Assembly: GCA_910591455.2 (NCBI GenBank)
Contig: OU342817.1
Coordinates: 16,233,915 to 16,297,914 of the forward strand
DNA length: 64,000 nt
From: Pholis gunnellus
Lineage: Eukaryota; Chordata; Actinopteri; Perciformes; Pholidae
Direction: 5' to 3'
Under the pieces are notes generated by a model that made no database searches, was not told the DNA's origin, and saw only the letters and a program-made list of their open reading frames with translations. Each line of letters opens with the position of its first letter. Within the stretch, counting starts at the first letter, position 1. This document shows, one piece after another, positions 28,691-39,465 of the stretch. The position numbers and the translations under genes were made by a program.

Positions 28691-28875
28691 CCTTCAGAGG
28701 TGCTGGTAGGGAGGATTTTGTCACCTTTGGACAGAGCCATGCTAGCTGTTTCCCCCTGTTTCAAGATTTGATGCTAAGCTAAGCTAAGCCTGCTGGCTGT
28801 ACTTTCGTATTTAATGTACAGATATTAATCTTCTCATCAAGATAGCAAATCAGCATATACATCAGTACATTTAAG
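28691..28875. repeat. Inverted partial copy of the 28362 MITE
   Basis: Reads CAGAGGTGCTGGTAGGGAGG, then CTGTTTCCCCCTGTTTC and GATGCTAAGCTAAGCTAAG. This is the reverse complement of the neighbouring element. Its terminal TTAA end is not preserved. Confidence 0.6.
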
Positions 28876-29829
28876 TAGGGTGTTGCTTCAGAAAAAGCCC
28901 AAAAGGAATGAAGAAAATATTCCACTTTATTATAGATCAGTTTTTGAAGGGGTCAAAAAGTTTATGGCCAAACCAGAGACTCGTGAAAACGAATCGTGGA
29001 TATTAAAATACAGAGAGCAGAAGACAGAAAAGGACAAACAGTACAAAGACAGAGTGAATTTCAACAAACAACCAAGCAGTGTTGTGAGAAAATGTCATTT
29101 TCGCCACGGTGGATTCTATCTGTTGGGCTTATGGCATTCGGCATTTGAGCTCCCGTGTGGGAAACCTATTTTCAAAATGTGATTTCTTGAGCAAATAGAC
29201 ACCACAAAAGAAGTTATAGTGGCTCTCGCTGCTTGTGGATATACTCCTTAGTTTCTCACGTTATTTTACTGACGTTCCCGTCTCTCTGACTCACGCTGAT
29301 GGAGAAACGAACACGGGGCAATCTACTGTAGGGAATTTTATGGTGCCAAATAAATATTATCCTCACACTGATGGCGCCACACCAGTTAATTTCCTCCACG
29401 ATGCACTGTTAACAACTCAAGTCTTCTTAAAAGCATCAATCTAATCTTCTGTCAACAGCTAGCAGCTCAGATTATCTAACATCTAAAAAAGACCGGCTTC
29501 AAATCATCAGAGGCACAGAGGGAGAGTTATGCCAGTGGAAAGAGGAGGAACATAATCTGTTTACAGCCATGACCTAATAAAAAACAAACAGAAAGAAGTA
29601 GAAGAAATAGCTGCCTCTGTGACGTTAGTGAACGACATGGATTTTGCAAGCCTCAGCAGCTGGCTCTGACGTCTTAGCTCTTATTTAACACATACTCTTT
29701 GTGGGTTGCTTTAGGATATACCTGCAAGACCAGGTCGCCCACAGAGTATAAATGGAGGGAGAGATGCTGCACTAAAAACCTGCTTTTCTCCCGGGAGAAT
29801 ACACTGGTTCCCAGGCAAGAGGACTGAGG

Positions 29830-29833
<4 letters not shown>

Positions 29834-29881
<48 letters not shown>
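29834..29881. repeat. (GA)n microsatellite
   Basis: About 24 GA units. Confidence 0.95.
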
Positions 29882-29885
<4 letters not shown>

Positions 29886-30068
29886 ACATCCCTGACTTGT
29901 TCAACAGGCCGGTTCAGACACTGCAGCAGAGATGTTGGAGAGATGGCCGTGGTCTCACTTATTGTTTTGCAAAATGAGTCGGTATGTGCGGCACAAGCAG
30001 GACATCTAGTGGTGATCCTGTAACCAGCAGGACAATACTATCACCCTGGACTGAGTCTGTTTATATCC

Positions 30069-30114
<46 letters not shown>
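30069..30114. repeat. (TA)n microsatellite
   Basis: About 23 uninterrupted TA units. Confidence 0.95.
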
Positions 30115-30117
<3 letters not shown>

Positions 30118-31975
30118 TATAAATGATGCTGTCGCAAAGGACCTTTGATTGAATGTTATTAATAAAGATTCCTGAATACCGTATGAATCTAAAAATGTAT
30201 GTATAACCACCAAGATAAGCCAAGTTTGTGTATGTGATGATTTCAGAGGCCCGATGGCGTCTTTCTTTTATTAAACTGCTGTCTTAAAAAAATAAAAAAA
30301 TCTTTGCGCACTGAACCAATTACTGCTTTTATCAGTTACAAGCAATCTGTTTTAAACCTCTGAGATGGAAAAATGACTTGAGAGCCAAAGTGTGATCAGA
30401 TAAAATAATTGTACAAGATGAAATTAAAGTCTTAAATATAATATATATGTAAAATAATACATGACAAAGTCATATAGGCCAAACAGGGAGTTCGCTTTGT
30501 ATTTAGTCTTTTGACAAGCTGAATGCTAGTTTTGCCATTAAGGGCGTGTTGTGTATTCGCACTGAGCTTTAAATAAACTACATCAAGTATCTGATTCACA
30601 CAACTTCTTAAAGGCTTTAAAAAAAGTTACCTACCTCTTGTGCTCAAATCCTCATTTTTTCGCTCTGAAATGTATCAGTCCAACCTAAAAGTACCAAGGA
30701 TTGTAGCTCATTAAACCTAGATATCCCTTTCGTTTCAGTTTTCCTAACATCAGTCCTCATTTGGACGTGCAAACCGTCGGCAGGTCTAATCCATTATGCA
30801 GCCTTGAGTCTCCTCTCCCAGAGAGAGCGCAGCTGAAGAAGTTTCACCAACACCCCAGGAAGCCTGATGAAGGCCTTGAAGCTATAGCTTAAGCACTGGC
30901 TCACCACAGAGAGGGAGAGGATAAACATGCAGGCAGGGGGGATTCATTCAGGGCTTTTGATCAAAGTGGGAGTTCAGAAACCAGATACACCCGTACATTT
31001 AAATTCAAGAAATGCAAGGTAGGGGGAAAAGTCAACTGTTCAATTGTTGTTTCTCTTTTGGCAAAATACTAAACCCGCAGCAGCTCCCCTGTAGATTTCT
31101 TTTCAGTAGAAATGTGAATAACCTACTCCTTCTTTACCACACCCGTTAAGCTAACGGACGAGGTAAAATGACACACTCAAAAAGGCAGTAAGACACATTT
31201 ATTTTTTCATTAAAAGGCTCATACTGGGTGTTTGGCATGTTTACACCGTTTGCTACACATTTCAGAAATGTAACATTTAATTTGCTTTTGGTCGAACAGT
31301 TGCAAGCGGGGACAATTTGCAAAGCACGCCTCAGTGGTGCATTCAAACGCTGAGGTCCTTGAACGTGCCAAGAGGACGAGTTTGAAAACAGTCCATCTTA
31401 ATAAAGGTGCTATCGAACCATAACTACCTTCTCTCCACTGTGCTGAATCAGCTACTGTATCTCAAATTAGTTTCAAGCCTCAGCAAGCCGATTGTTGTAG
31501 CGTTTTTTCATATATCAATATCAATTTGTAGCTATTGGGATGAACAATACAAAATCCATTTGTATGGTAATTGTTCTCTATCAATTCTGAGGTCAAACTG
31601 ATAAGTATTGAAACTTAAGAGGAGAATCAACATTTCAACACTCTATAACTTACAATCCGGTGGAAAAACCAAAGTGTTCTACGTTTCTATATATATACAT
31701 GAAGGCTTTGTGTAAAACAACATAATCATTGAATGAGTCTGATCTAATTAGAAGAAAATCCATTCACTGCATCTGAATATTTCCCTTCAGACTGACAATT
31801 CTCTGAAGTTACATAATTATTCTGCTTTATAGTAAATAAAAAAAAGATAGAAAATGGCTGGGCCACAGTGCCCTGACAGTGCCAAATTGTTTTAATATAT
31901 ATATACACACACACACTCAAGATCAATATCAATCCAGTTCTTTCTTTACACAATTGCTCACACCAAATGAGTTGC

Positions 31976-34900
31976 TCAGACCACGAGAGTCTTCGCTGGC
32001 CTTGCCCTACGTTTCACCGAGCTCTTGGCGCTGCTGTACCTCTTTTTCTTTGCTTCTTCTTCTTCTGGGTCAAAATCAGTGTCACTGTCATTTTTCGGTC
32101 TTCCTCTTGATCTCGCTGTGCTCTTCCTCACCGTCTCCTTCTCCTCCTCTTCTTCCTCCTCCTCCTCTTCTTCTTCTTCTTCTTCTTCTGCTGATTCAAA
32201 GGACTTGTCGCTCTCTGATTGCTCGTCCTCGCTTTCCTCATCGCTGGAACCGGTTTTCCGCGCCTTTGATTTTGCAGTCTTAGTGTTTGAACCCTTGACC
32301 TTTTTGGGCCCAGCCGGAGCCAAGCTGCCTGCTGCGTTTCTCTTAGGCCTTCCTCTCGGCCTACCCGTGTTCCTCTTTCTACTTTTCCGCACATCTGTTC
32401 TCTCCTTCTGCGCCTCCTCTTCCGCGTCTCGACCTTCTTCTGCACAGTCAAGCTCACAGCCTGTGCCTTTCTTACTCCCGCTGTCCTCCGCGTCGCTCGC
32501 CCTTTCATCCGTCGCGCCCTTCCTCCGCTTACGTCCGGAGCCCGGCGAGTGGCAACGCTGGACGTGACTCTTCAGGCTCACGTTGTGATTGTAGCTTTTG
32601 TCACAACGCGGACACTTATACGGTCTCTCCCCCGTGTGCAGGCGCATGTGGGATTTCAGGTGGCTGGTCTGGTTGAAGCCGCGTTGGCACACTGAACACT
32701 GGTACGGTTTCAAACCCGTGTGCACGACAGAGTGCCTCCGAAGATGATGCACGTCTTTAAATTCAATCCCACAAACCCCGCATTTGTACTCCTTCGGGGT
32801 TCTGTGATTTGCCAGGTGGATCCTGCGTTTTTTACTGGTGGTGAACGTCTCCGGACAGTCGGGACATTTATACGGATCTCTGTTATCCTGATGGGTCTGC
32901 TCGTGTTTGAGTTTGTCCACCCTGGTTTTGAAGGTGACATAGCAGAACTTACAAGGGTGGTCGTAGGTTTCATCGTGGATCCTGCTGTGGTTCTTCAGAG
33001 ACGTCTCCGTGACGCATCTTTTGCCGCATATGTTGCAGGAGAAGGGCTTCATTTTGTGCTCGCACGTGTGCCGCTTCAGAGCGGCGAAAAAACCTCCGCA
33101 CTCGGTGCACAGCTCGTTAATTTTGAGGCCGCCCGGGGAATCAAAACCGTCCTCCTCTTCGCCCTCGTCTTCCGTTTCCTCGTCGGACTCCTTCGTGAGC
33201 TCTTCGGCCAGCAAAGACTCCTCCGTTGGATTCCATTCCCCATCCGAGCTCACCCCGCCGTCATCGCCTTCCTCTCCTTCATCCGACGGGTCGCTTTCTT
33301 CATCACTGAAAGTAACAATCTCAGAGAACGCCGAGCTGCTGGGGTTGTCACCTGCCGACATTTCCTGTGAACATTAATAATAATAATAATTAATAACAAC
33401 TGAGCATGGGTAAAAGTCTACACAGCACACATTATTGTAGCCAGATTAACAATAAGAAGGCAGGCAGCAGAAACATTATGATTTATTATTACTTATGACC
33501 CCATCTGCAAAACGTCCAGGCAGTGTTCCAAATATTAGAGAACGCTACATCATAATAAAGCTCAGCCTTTCTTTATTGATCCGAGGATGCAAACCAAATG
33601 CAAAATAATGTCCTTGTCCTTTGAGGATCGAGGTGGTTCTGATGTCATTATGCTACAATCAGAATGTCTGAATACGTTGTAGCACGTCTGACTATTACAG
33701 TCCTACCTGTTGGCTCTCTGGAGTTACTTCCTCTACTTCTGTCAGGTGTTGATCCTCGTCTGTTGGGACGCTGGCACCGACTTGGCTTTTCCACTGGTTC
33801 CTGTAGTCACACTGAAGACACTGCTGGTTCAAGACGATGAGCAACCCACAGGTGACCTTCTCCATCTGCAGGTCACACCCACAGGACGGGCACTTGCGGC
33901 GGAACAACTGGAAGAGGCAGCTTTCATTCACAACATGCTTTCCTTTGATCTGTAGAAGTGCAGCTCTGGAAAATCAGTTCAAACGAAGATTTCAAAAGCC
34001 AACCTGATGTCAACTGTCCAGAAAATAAGCAAAACCCGTTGTGTAGGAGTGTAACTCACTTCTCCTTGTTCAAATCAATGTTAATGGCGTTTTGTTGCAC
34101 CTGGTCAGATCCAGACATGACAGCATCTGAAGCATCAGGTGAATTTGGCACGGAGACACCACTTGACGCGGGACTTGCTTGTGAACCTACACATGTGAAG
34201 GTGTAGAGAGATTTTTCCCTCTTAATATGTATATATATATATTTATGTGTGTGTGCAATATGTAGAGGTTCTTACCTGCTACAGTATGTATGTCTGGTTT
34301 TTCAGAGGAAGTTGGACTATTGAGGTCATCACACTGATCAGAATCAGTGGTGTCCAGAGGCTCCTACACGAACGACAAAAGTAGAAGCTTGTCCCTCTTG
34401 TACTTAAACAAAGGCTACTTGCGACACGCTAAAAATATGTTTCAAAGCATTTTACAGAAAGAATACATTTTCAATGCAGTCAAAAAAAAAAAATGGTTGT
34501 CTCTCCCACTTACCTCACACTAAGGACACACCTGTATTAACAGCGCGGTCTATCGGCAATCAAAGGAAAGTGACGCGGCCTCATCATTAAAGAAAGTCGA
34601 CTTAATGAAATAAAAAGACTGGCTCATTTAATCCAATTAATCACTACATTCAAACTGAGTCTCTTTTGTTAGGGTGATGTAATAAAATATTACAACCGAC
34701 ATTTGAAGCTACAGCCTAATTAAAATACAACGCAGCCTGTTTCTTCTTCTGGAGCGAGCGGGGAGCGATTTGAGTGGAGCGAGGTGAAATCTGAGTTTAG
34801 AGCAAAGCGGTATCGAGCGGAGGTCAAATCCTCACCACTCCGCTCCGCTCACATGCACTCAAAAGTGTGTCCTCAATAACTGCATGGTGGACGGTTACAT

Positions 34901-37841
34901 GAGCCTGTAGACGTGTGCGGTGGGATAACACAGCCTCTCAATACGTTCTCATCATACCGCGTGTGACCACAACAGCACTGTAAACGATGAGTAAATGTGC
35001 CTTTAAGCACCTGTCAGGACAAGCAGCATTTAAAAAAAGGGACAGTTCACCCCAAAATCAAAAATACTGATTTGACCTCTTACCTGTAGTGCTATTCATC
35101 AACGTAGATCAGTGGTTCTAAAACCTATTTTTTTATAATGTTCACAAGTTCAACCAAAGTCTACGTAACACTATATCATGATATAAGTCTCTCTCTTTGA
35201 TCCGAGGATGCAAACCAAATGCAAAATAATGTCCTTGTCCTTTGAGGATTGAGGTGGTTCTGATGTCATTATGCTACAATCAGAATGTCTGAATACGTTG
35301 TAGCACGTCTGACTATTACAGTCCTACCTGTTGGCTCTCTGGAGTTACTTCCTCTACTTCTGTCAGCTGTTGATCCTCGTCTGTTGGGACACTGGCACCG
35401 ACTTGGCTTTTCCACTGGTTCCTGTAGTCACACTGGAGACACTGCTGGTTCAAGACGATGAGCAACCCACAGGTGACCTTCTCCATCTGCAGGTCACACC
35501 CACAGGACGGGCATGTGCGGCGGAACAACTGGAAGAGGCAGCTTTCATTCACAACATGCTTTCCTTTGATCTGTAGAAGTGCAGCTCTGGAAAATCAGTT
35601 CAAACGAAGATTTCAAAAGCCAACCTGATGTCAACTGTCCAGAAAATAAGCAAAACCCGTTGTGTAGGAGTGTAACTCACTTCTCCTTGTTCAAATCAAT
35701 GTTAATGGCGTTTTGTTGCACCTGGTCAGATCCAGACATGACAGCATCTGAAGCATTTAAACCTATAAATGTAAATATAAAGAAAGTTTACCCTCTTCAG
35801 ATTTATATACATATATATACGCAATATGTTGAGGTTCTTACCTCTTAAAGTATGTCTTGAATTTTGAGAGGAAGTTGGACTATTGAGGTCATCGCACTGA
35901 CAAGCAGCTTCTGAGGTTTCCACAGGCTCCTACACAAACGACAAACGTAGAAGCTTGTAGTTAAACAAAAGCTATAAAACAAGGAATCTCTGTCCGTCTG
36001 TGTGTCCTTCACATACGTGGGGAATCGTTCATCCGATCTACCTCAGACTGAGTCGAGCATGGCGTCTGCAGCGAGCCTTTTTGACTGCCGTTCACTTTTG
36101 CTGCTGGATGATGTCACGGGTTACTAACTGTGAGCAGCCACACCTTGAGTGATTTGATGCCCCATGCAATCACCGACTAGCTTGACTTGTCCCCCTTTCT
36201 CTCTAACTACCTTTGCCTAACTGTTACCCGTGAACCAGAATGCATTTTGACGGTGTGACTGACCGCAAGGAGCTGCTACTTGGGTATGTTACACAACTAT
36301 GCCACGGCAGGTAAATCGCTGAGGAAGCAGCCGTACCACTCGGCAAGCATTTGGCCTCTTCCAAACGGGCATGTTCTGAACGGGCACTGCAGTAGCCCAC
36401 TAAAAACTGTGTTTCTGAGCACCTCAGAGTACCGTACATATGTTTTGACTTAAAATAAATGACAGCTCTCTGTGCGCACTGACTATAGATAAATGTGCAT
36501 ATTTAACGACTGCATGGTGAATGGAAGTAGGAAGAATCCAAAGACAGAGAACAGTCTTGATGAAGTGGAGTAAACGGAGACGATTTCAACAACAGCAAAA
36601 CTATATTTAAACATCTTTCTACTCGTGCAGTATAACCCAAGTCTCTTTTATCCAGCAGTGTGCTCACTTCTACCCAAACCCAAAGCATTCTCACTCAAAC
36701 GTCACTATTTTAAACACGTCTGCATAAACAGGTTTGTGTTTGCACAGGCGCCCTCCTTGTCTGGTCTCGCTCTGACGAGTGGCGCAGTTTTCTTCAAAAG
36801 TGTTCTTCACAAATTCAAAGTGAGGGTGAGTGATTGAGATACAAATTGTTATTTTGGGGGTGAGGTTAAGAATTCCTTTAAGCTCCTGTCAAAACAAGCA
36901 GCATTTAAATCAAGCTGCACAATACACACAAGACGTGGAGTAACACTTGTGAATATTAAAATGTATGGCTGTGATTTACTTAATATAGGCTACATGTTGT
37001 GTGACAGAAGGTGGACAGTAAATATGTATTTAATGAAGGATGCTGATTCGTACAGTTTACAGTCATACATATGTTAATGAACAAAGGGCAAAGTTACTAT
37101 AGTTATAACTCCTTAGGAGTCTCAAATATGAGTCTCAGACAAAATTCTGTTAATTGTATTGAATAAAGAAGTATAAAATCACCTGTAGTGCAAACACATG
37201 TTTATCTCCACTATTATACTGAAAAGCAAACCAAACTCCTTTGTACAGGCTGATTAGGTTGACATGCTGTATTAGAGTGTCATTCCTTTAATTAAGACAC
37301 ACTTTATCATTTAAAAAAGTAATGTTTGTGCACATGTAATAGTGGCTCTGGCACTGACCTGTTGCCACTATGATTGATCCCTTATTATATACGTATTGAC
37401 TTAAATTTAGAGCCACTGAAAGCAGCTTTTCTAAATGAAAACATGTTGCTATTGGGTCAAAAGGGAGAATAAACCAGTCAGCTGGATTTGTTGGACATGG
37501 ACGGGGACAAGTAACAGATGCCACATCTGTCCACGCAGACTCACCACGTACTGTGGGCTCTCCAGATGTTCGCCGGGCTCTGACTTGACACACACTGACG
37601 GGACAGCGTCGGGCTTCAGCTGTACCCCCAGCATGCCGGTCACCGGGGTCACGTGTTCAAAACAGTCATCGGTAAAGTGTTCATTGCAAACGGTGATGTC
37701 GGTCCAGGACGATTCTTTAAGCCGTTGCCCGTTGACTTCGAAAATGAACTGAACCCACTCCAGCCTCCTCTCCGGGTCCTGCGGCAACTTGAAGCGCTGC
37801 GCGCCGCGACGCCCCGAGTCACATCCGAGGACGGAGCACAT
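31976..37841 (-). CDS. THAP-ZF 1: THAP + zinc-ribbon + C2H2 zinc-finger protein
   Basis: Likely nuclear DNA-binding regulator; target unknown. Exons by splice sites and phase: 37841-37545 (THAP), 35929-35842, 35762-35681, 35586-35328, 34363-34276, 34186-34060, 33965-33707, 33364-31976. The THAP exon has C2, C7, C52 and H55, W29, W46 and an AVPS box. The exons at 35586 and 33965 each encode C-x2-C-x20-C-x2-C. The last exon (462 aa) has an acidic N-terminus, one short degenerate finger, then six C2H2 fingers (exon residues 107-271). A poly-Glu run and AT-hook-like GRPRGRPK and SRGRPK follow. All phases fit: using every exon gives 862 aa, using one cassette gives 719 aa. The exon model is inferred from sequence. 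I give no symbol because I do not recognise an orthologue. Confidence 0.87.
32125..32190 (-). repeat. Coding poly-Glu trinucleotide repeat in THAP-ZF 1
   Basis: The plus strand shows CTC/CTT triplets. On the coding strand these are GAG/GAA codons giving a run of 16 or more Glu. Similar coding repeats are prone to length variation. Confidence 0.9.
34364..35327 (-). other. Intron between the two duplicated cassettes
   Basis: Contains a fragment of a fish repeat at about 35037-35100 (AGGGACAGTTCACCCCAAAA) and the left part of the duplicated block starting at 35197. No coding exon seen between 34364 and 35327. Confidence 0.55.
35328..35929 (-). other. Duplicated three-exon cassette of THAP-ZF 1 (upstream copy)
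   Basis: Exons 35929-35842 (88 nt), 35762-35681 (82 nt) and 35586-35328 (259 nt) repeat the layout of 34363-34276, 34186-34060 and 33965-33707 at a constant offset of 1621 bp over the last two exons. Each copy starts and ends in phase 0, so the protein stays in frame if both are used or if either is skipped. Splice donors and acceptors are intact in both. The zinc-ribbon residues are all kept; changes include RRKCPSC to RRTCPSC and DEDQH to DEDQQ. Confidence 0.8.
35930..37544 (-). other. Intron 1 of THAP-ZF 1
   Basis: Between the THAP exon donor (GTG|GTGAGT on the minus strand) and the acceptor at 35930. AT-rich, no further exon seen. Confidence 0.6.
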
Positions 37842-37854
37842 CCTGCGGACACGT

Positions 37855-38050
37855 CCTGTCCCCCCGCAGCTCCTAGCGTGGTGCGGACAGCTTTGTTTAC
37901 TGCAAGAGGACTGGAAGGTTCTGGGTCGACGTTGACGAGAGTGACAGCTAACGGCTAGCCATTTAGCTAGGGGCTGCGGTGGTAACGGAATGGGCGGGGC
38001 TAGGCGGCCGGGGTGGCGTGGTTTGATGTACGGCGTGTCCCGGTTTGATG
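37855..38050 (-). promoter_or_regulatory. Probable promoter/5' UTR of THAP-ZF 1
   Basis: GC-rich, CpG-containing flank just upstream of the ATG. It holds GCTAGCC (37954-37960) and a GC box GGGCGGGGC (37992-38000). The motif order GCTAAC-x-GCTAGCC followed by a GC box recurs upstream of the other two array genes. No TATA box is evident. Start site unknown. Confidence 0.5.
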
Positions 38051-39465
38051 GGATGATGTTTGTGGGTGTTTACTTCAGTTTAAACAGCAGACAGCTGTAG
38101 TTAGGGGAAAGTTAAGAGGAACTTTATTTAGATCGCTGGGAGACCGACCCGTGTTTTGCACCCCTGTTGAGAAAGCGTGTTAAACATTTTAGGGGAAGCC
38201 GTGACGCTTTCAAATCTGTGAAACCTTTATTTGTACAAATGGAGAGTTCACTGCTTTTACCACATCTAGACCACATTGGCTCTTTCAAAAGACACCATAC
38301 TTATTAAACTGTGCAACACTGGACAAGATAATCCCAAATAAAACAGAGATTCTTTAAAACACCGCTCCGTCTGTGAGATGCGTCTCTGTGGGATAAAATA
38401 ATCCAGATTTGATCAGTATAATGTTAGTGGTTTTTAATCTTTGCACTTTCATAAAGAGAGGTGTCATATATTTGCAGGTCGGTTTAGGACAGCATTGAAG
38501 CTTTATCTGAAGTGTTTTACACGTTTTCACATCAAATAGGTGCAACACAGATAATCGGTCGTTCAGCAACATAAACTAAAACTAACTTTCCCTCAACTTT
38601 CCTATAATGTATCGGAAGTTCACCCTCATGTAAGCAACTTGTAAGCACAACAATCAAAGTCGGTCCCTCCATCCCTATTTATCTTAAACTAATCAGCACA
38701 CATTTGTCCATCAGAGAACAGGACAACTCCTCCTCATCCTCATCTTCATCCTCAGTGCGCGTCTCTCTCGATTTGGAACGAGTTTTGTCCGCTTGGCGCT
38801 GTGTCTGCGCTATATCTGCGCTGTGTCTGCGCTGTGTCCGCCATTTCCGTAGCGTCCTCTCCAGTGTGAGCTACTGACATGCAGGCCCGGGACCACACCA
38901 GCAGATGGCGCTGTTGAATTAAAGGGTCCGTTCACCCAAATTACAAAAAACGTTTCCACATTTGACCCTAGTAGTGGTATTTAACCATGCAGATGATTTT
39001 AGTTTTCTTTACATTGGCTTCGTATTCAGTACGTAACAGTATTATGGAATTATGAAACATTTACAACAGGAACCTACAACTTTATCCCACTTTAATCTAG
39101 TGTTACTCATTTTCAACAGGAACAGGACTCAGAAGTATCTTGAAATCAAAGTGACACTACCTCTTAAAAAGAGAAAAGCAATTCTTAAAAGAGCCGATCC
39201 CCAGATTTCATGTTTCTCATAATACTTACATTGTTAAAATATATCATAGTAAACATACCACTTCTCTCGGACAATATAAATGGCATTTATCCTAATTACA
39301 TTACATTACAGTCATTTAGCAGACGCTTTTATCCAAAGCGACTTACAATAAGTGCCCAACTCAACAATATTTTTTTAATGTTCAGTGTCTCTACTTGATT
39401 CTCTCCTGGTCGTCCCTGAGCTGTTACCACGGTTCTGGCTGCTCTCTCCATTTCTTTTTTCTGGG
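38051..39465. other. Spacer between THAP-ZF 1 and THAP-ZF 2
   Basis: No gene. It contains a fragment of the GACAGTTCACCC-type repeat at about 38925 and the common teleost repeat at 39298-39355. The portion above 39060 resembles the 3' flank of THAP-ZF 3 (about 42980-43105), as expected if the unit duplicated with its downstream DNA. Confidence 0.5.
39298..39355. repeat. Widespread teleost repeat fragment
   Basis: Contains CATTTAGCAGACGCTTTT and ATCCAAAGCGACTTACAA, a sequence found very widely in teleost genomes. I am not sure of its class. Confidence 0.6.

Larger units (their letters stand above)
28876..31975. other. Non-coding stretch downstream of THAP-ZF 1
   Basis: Holds the (GA)n at 29834-29881 and the (TA)n at 30069-30114. 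The part just below 31976 should contain the 3' UTR of THAP-ZF 1, but I see no canonical AATAAA close to the stop on the minus strand. The nearest I noticed is near 31199. Confidence 0.5.

Noticed and set aside
28880..29182. 100-codon Lys-rich plus-strand ORF
   Set aside because: No family recognised, no exon partners, and compositional bias typical of AT-rich DNA.
32720..33370. 216-codon plus-strand ORF (and others at 32025-32567, 43647-43988, 44324-44812)
   Set aside because: These are antisense shadows of the GC-rich, repeat-bearing C2H2 exons, which clearly encode zinc fingers on the minus strand.
33695..33931. Treating the zinc-ribbon exon as a separate small gene starting at its first Met
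   Set aside because: The frame extends upstream to a conserved splice acceptor and downstream to a donor in all four copies, so it is an internal exon.
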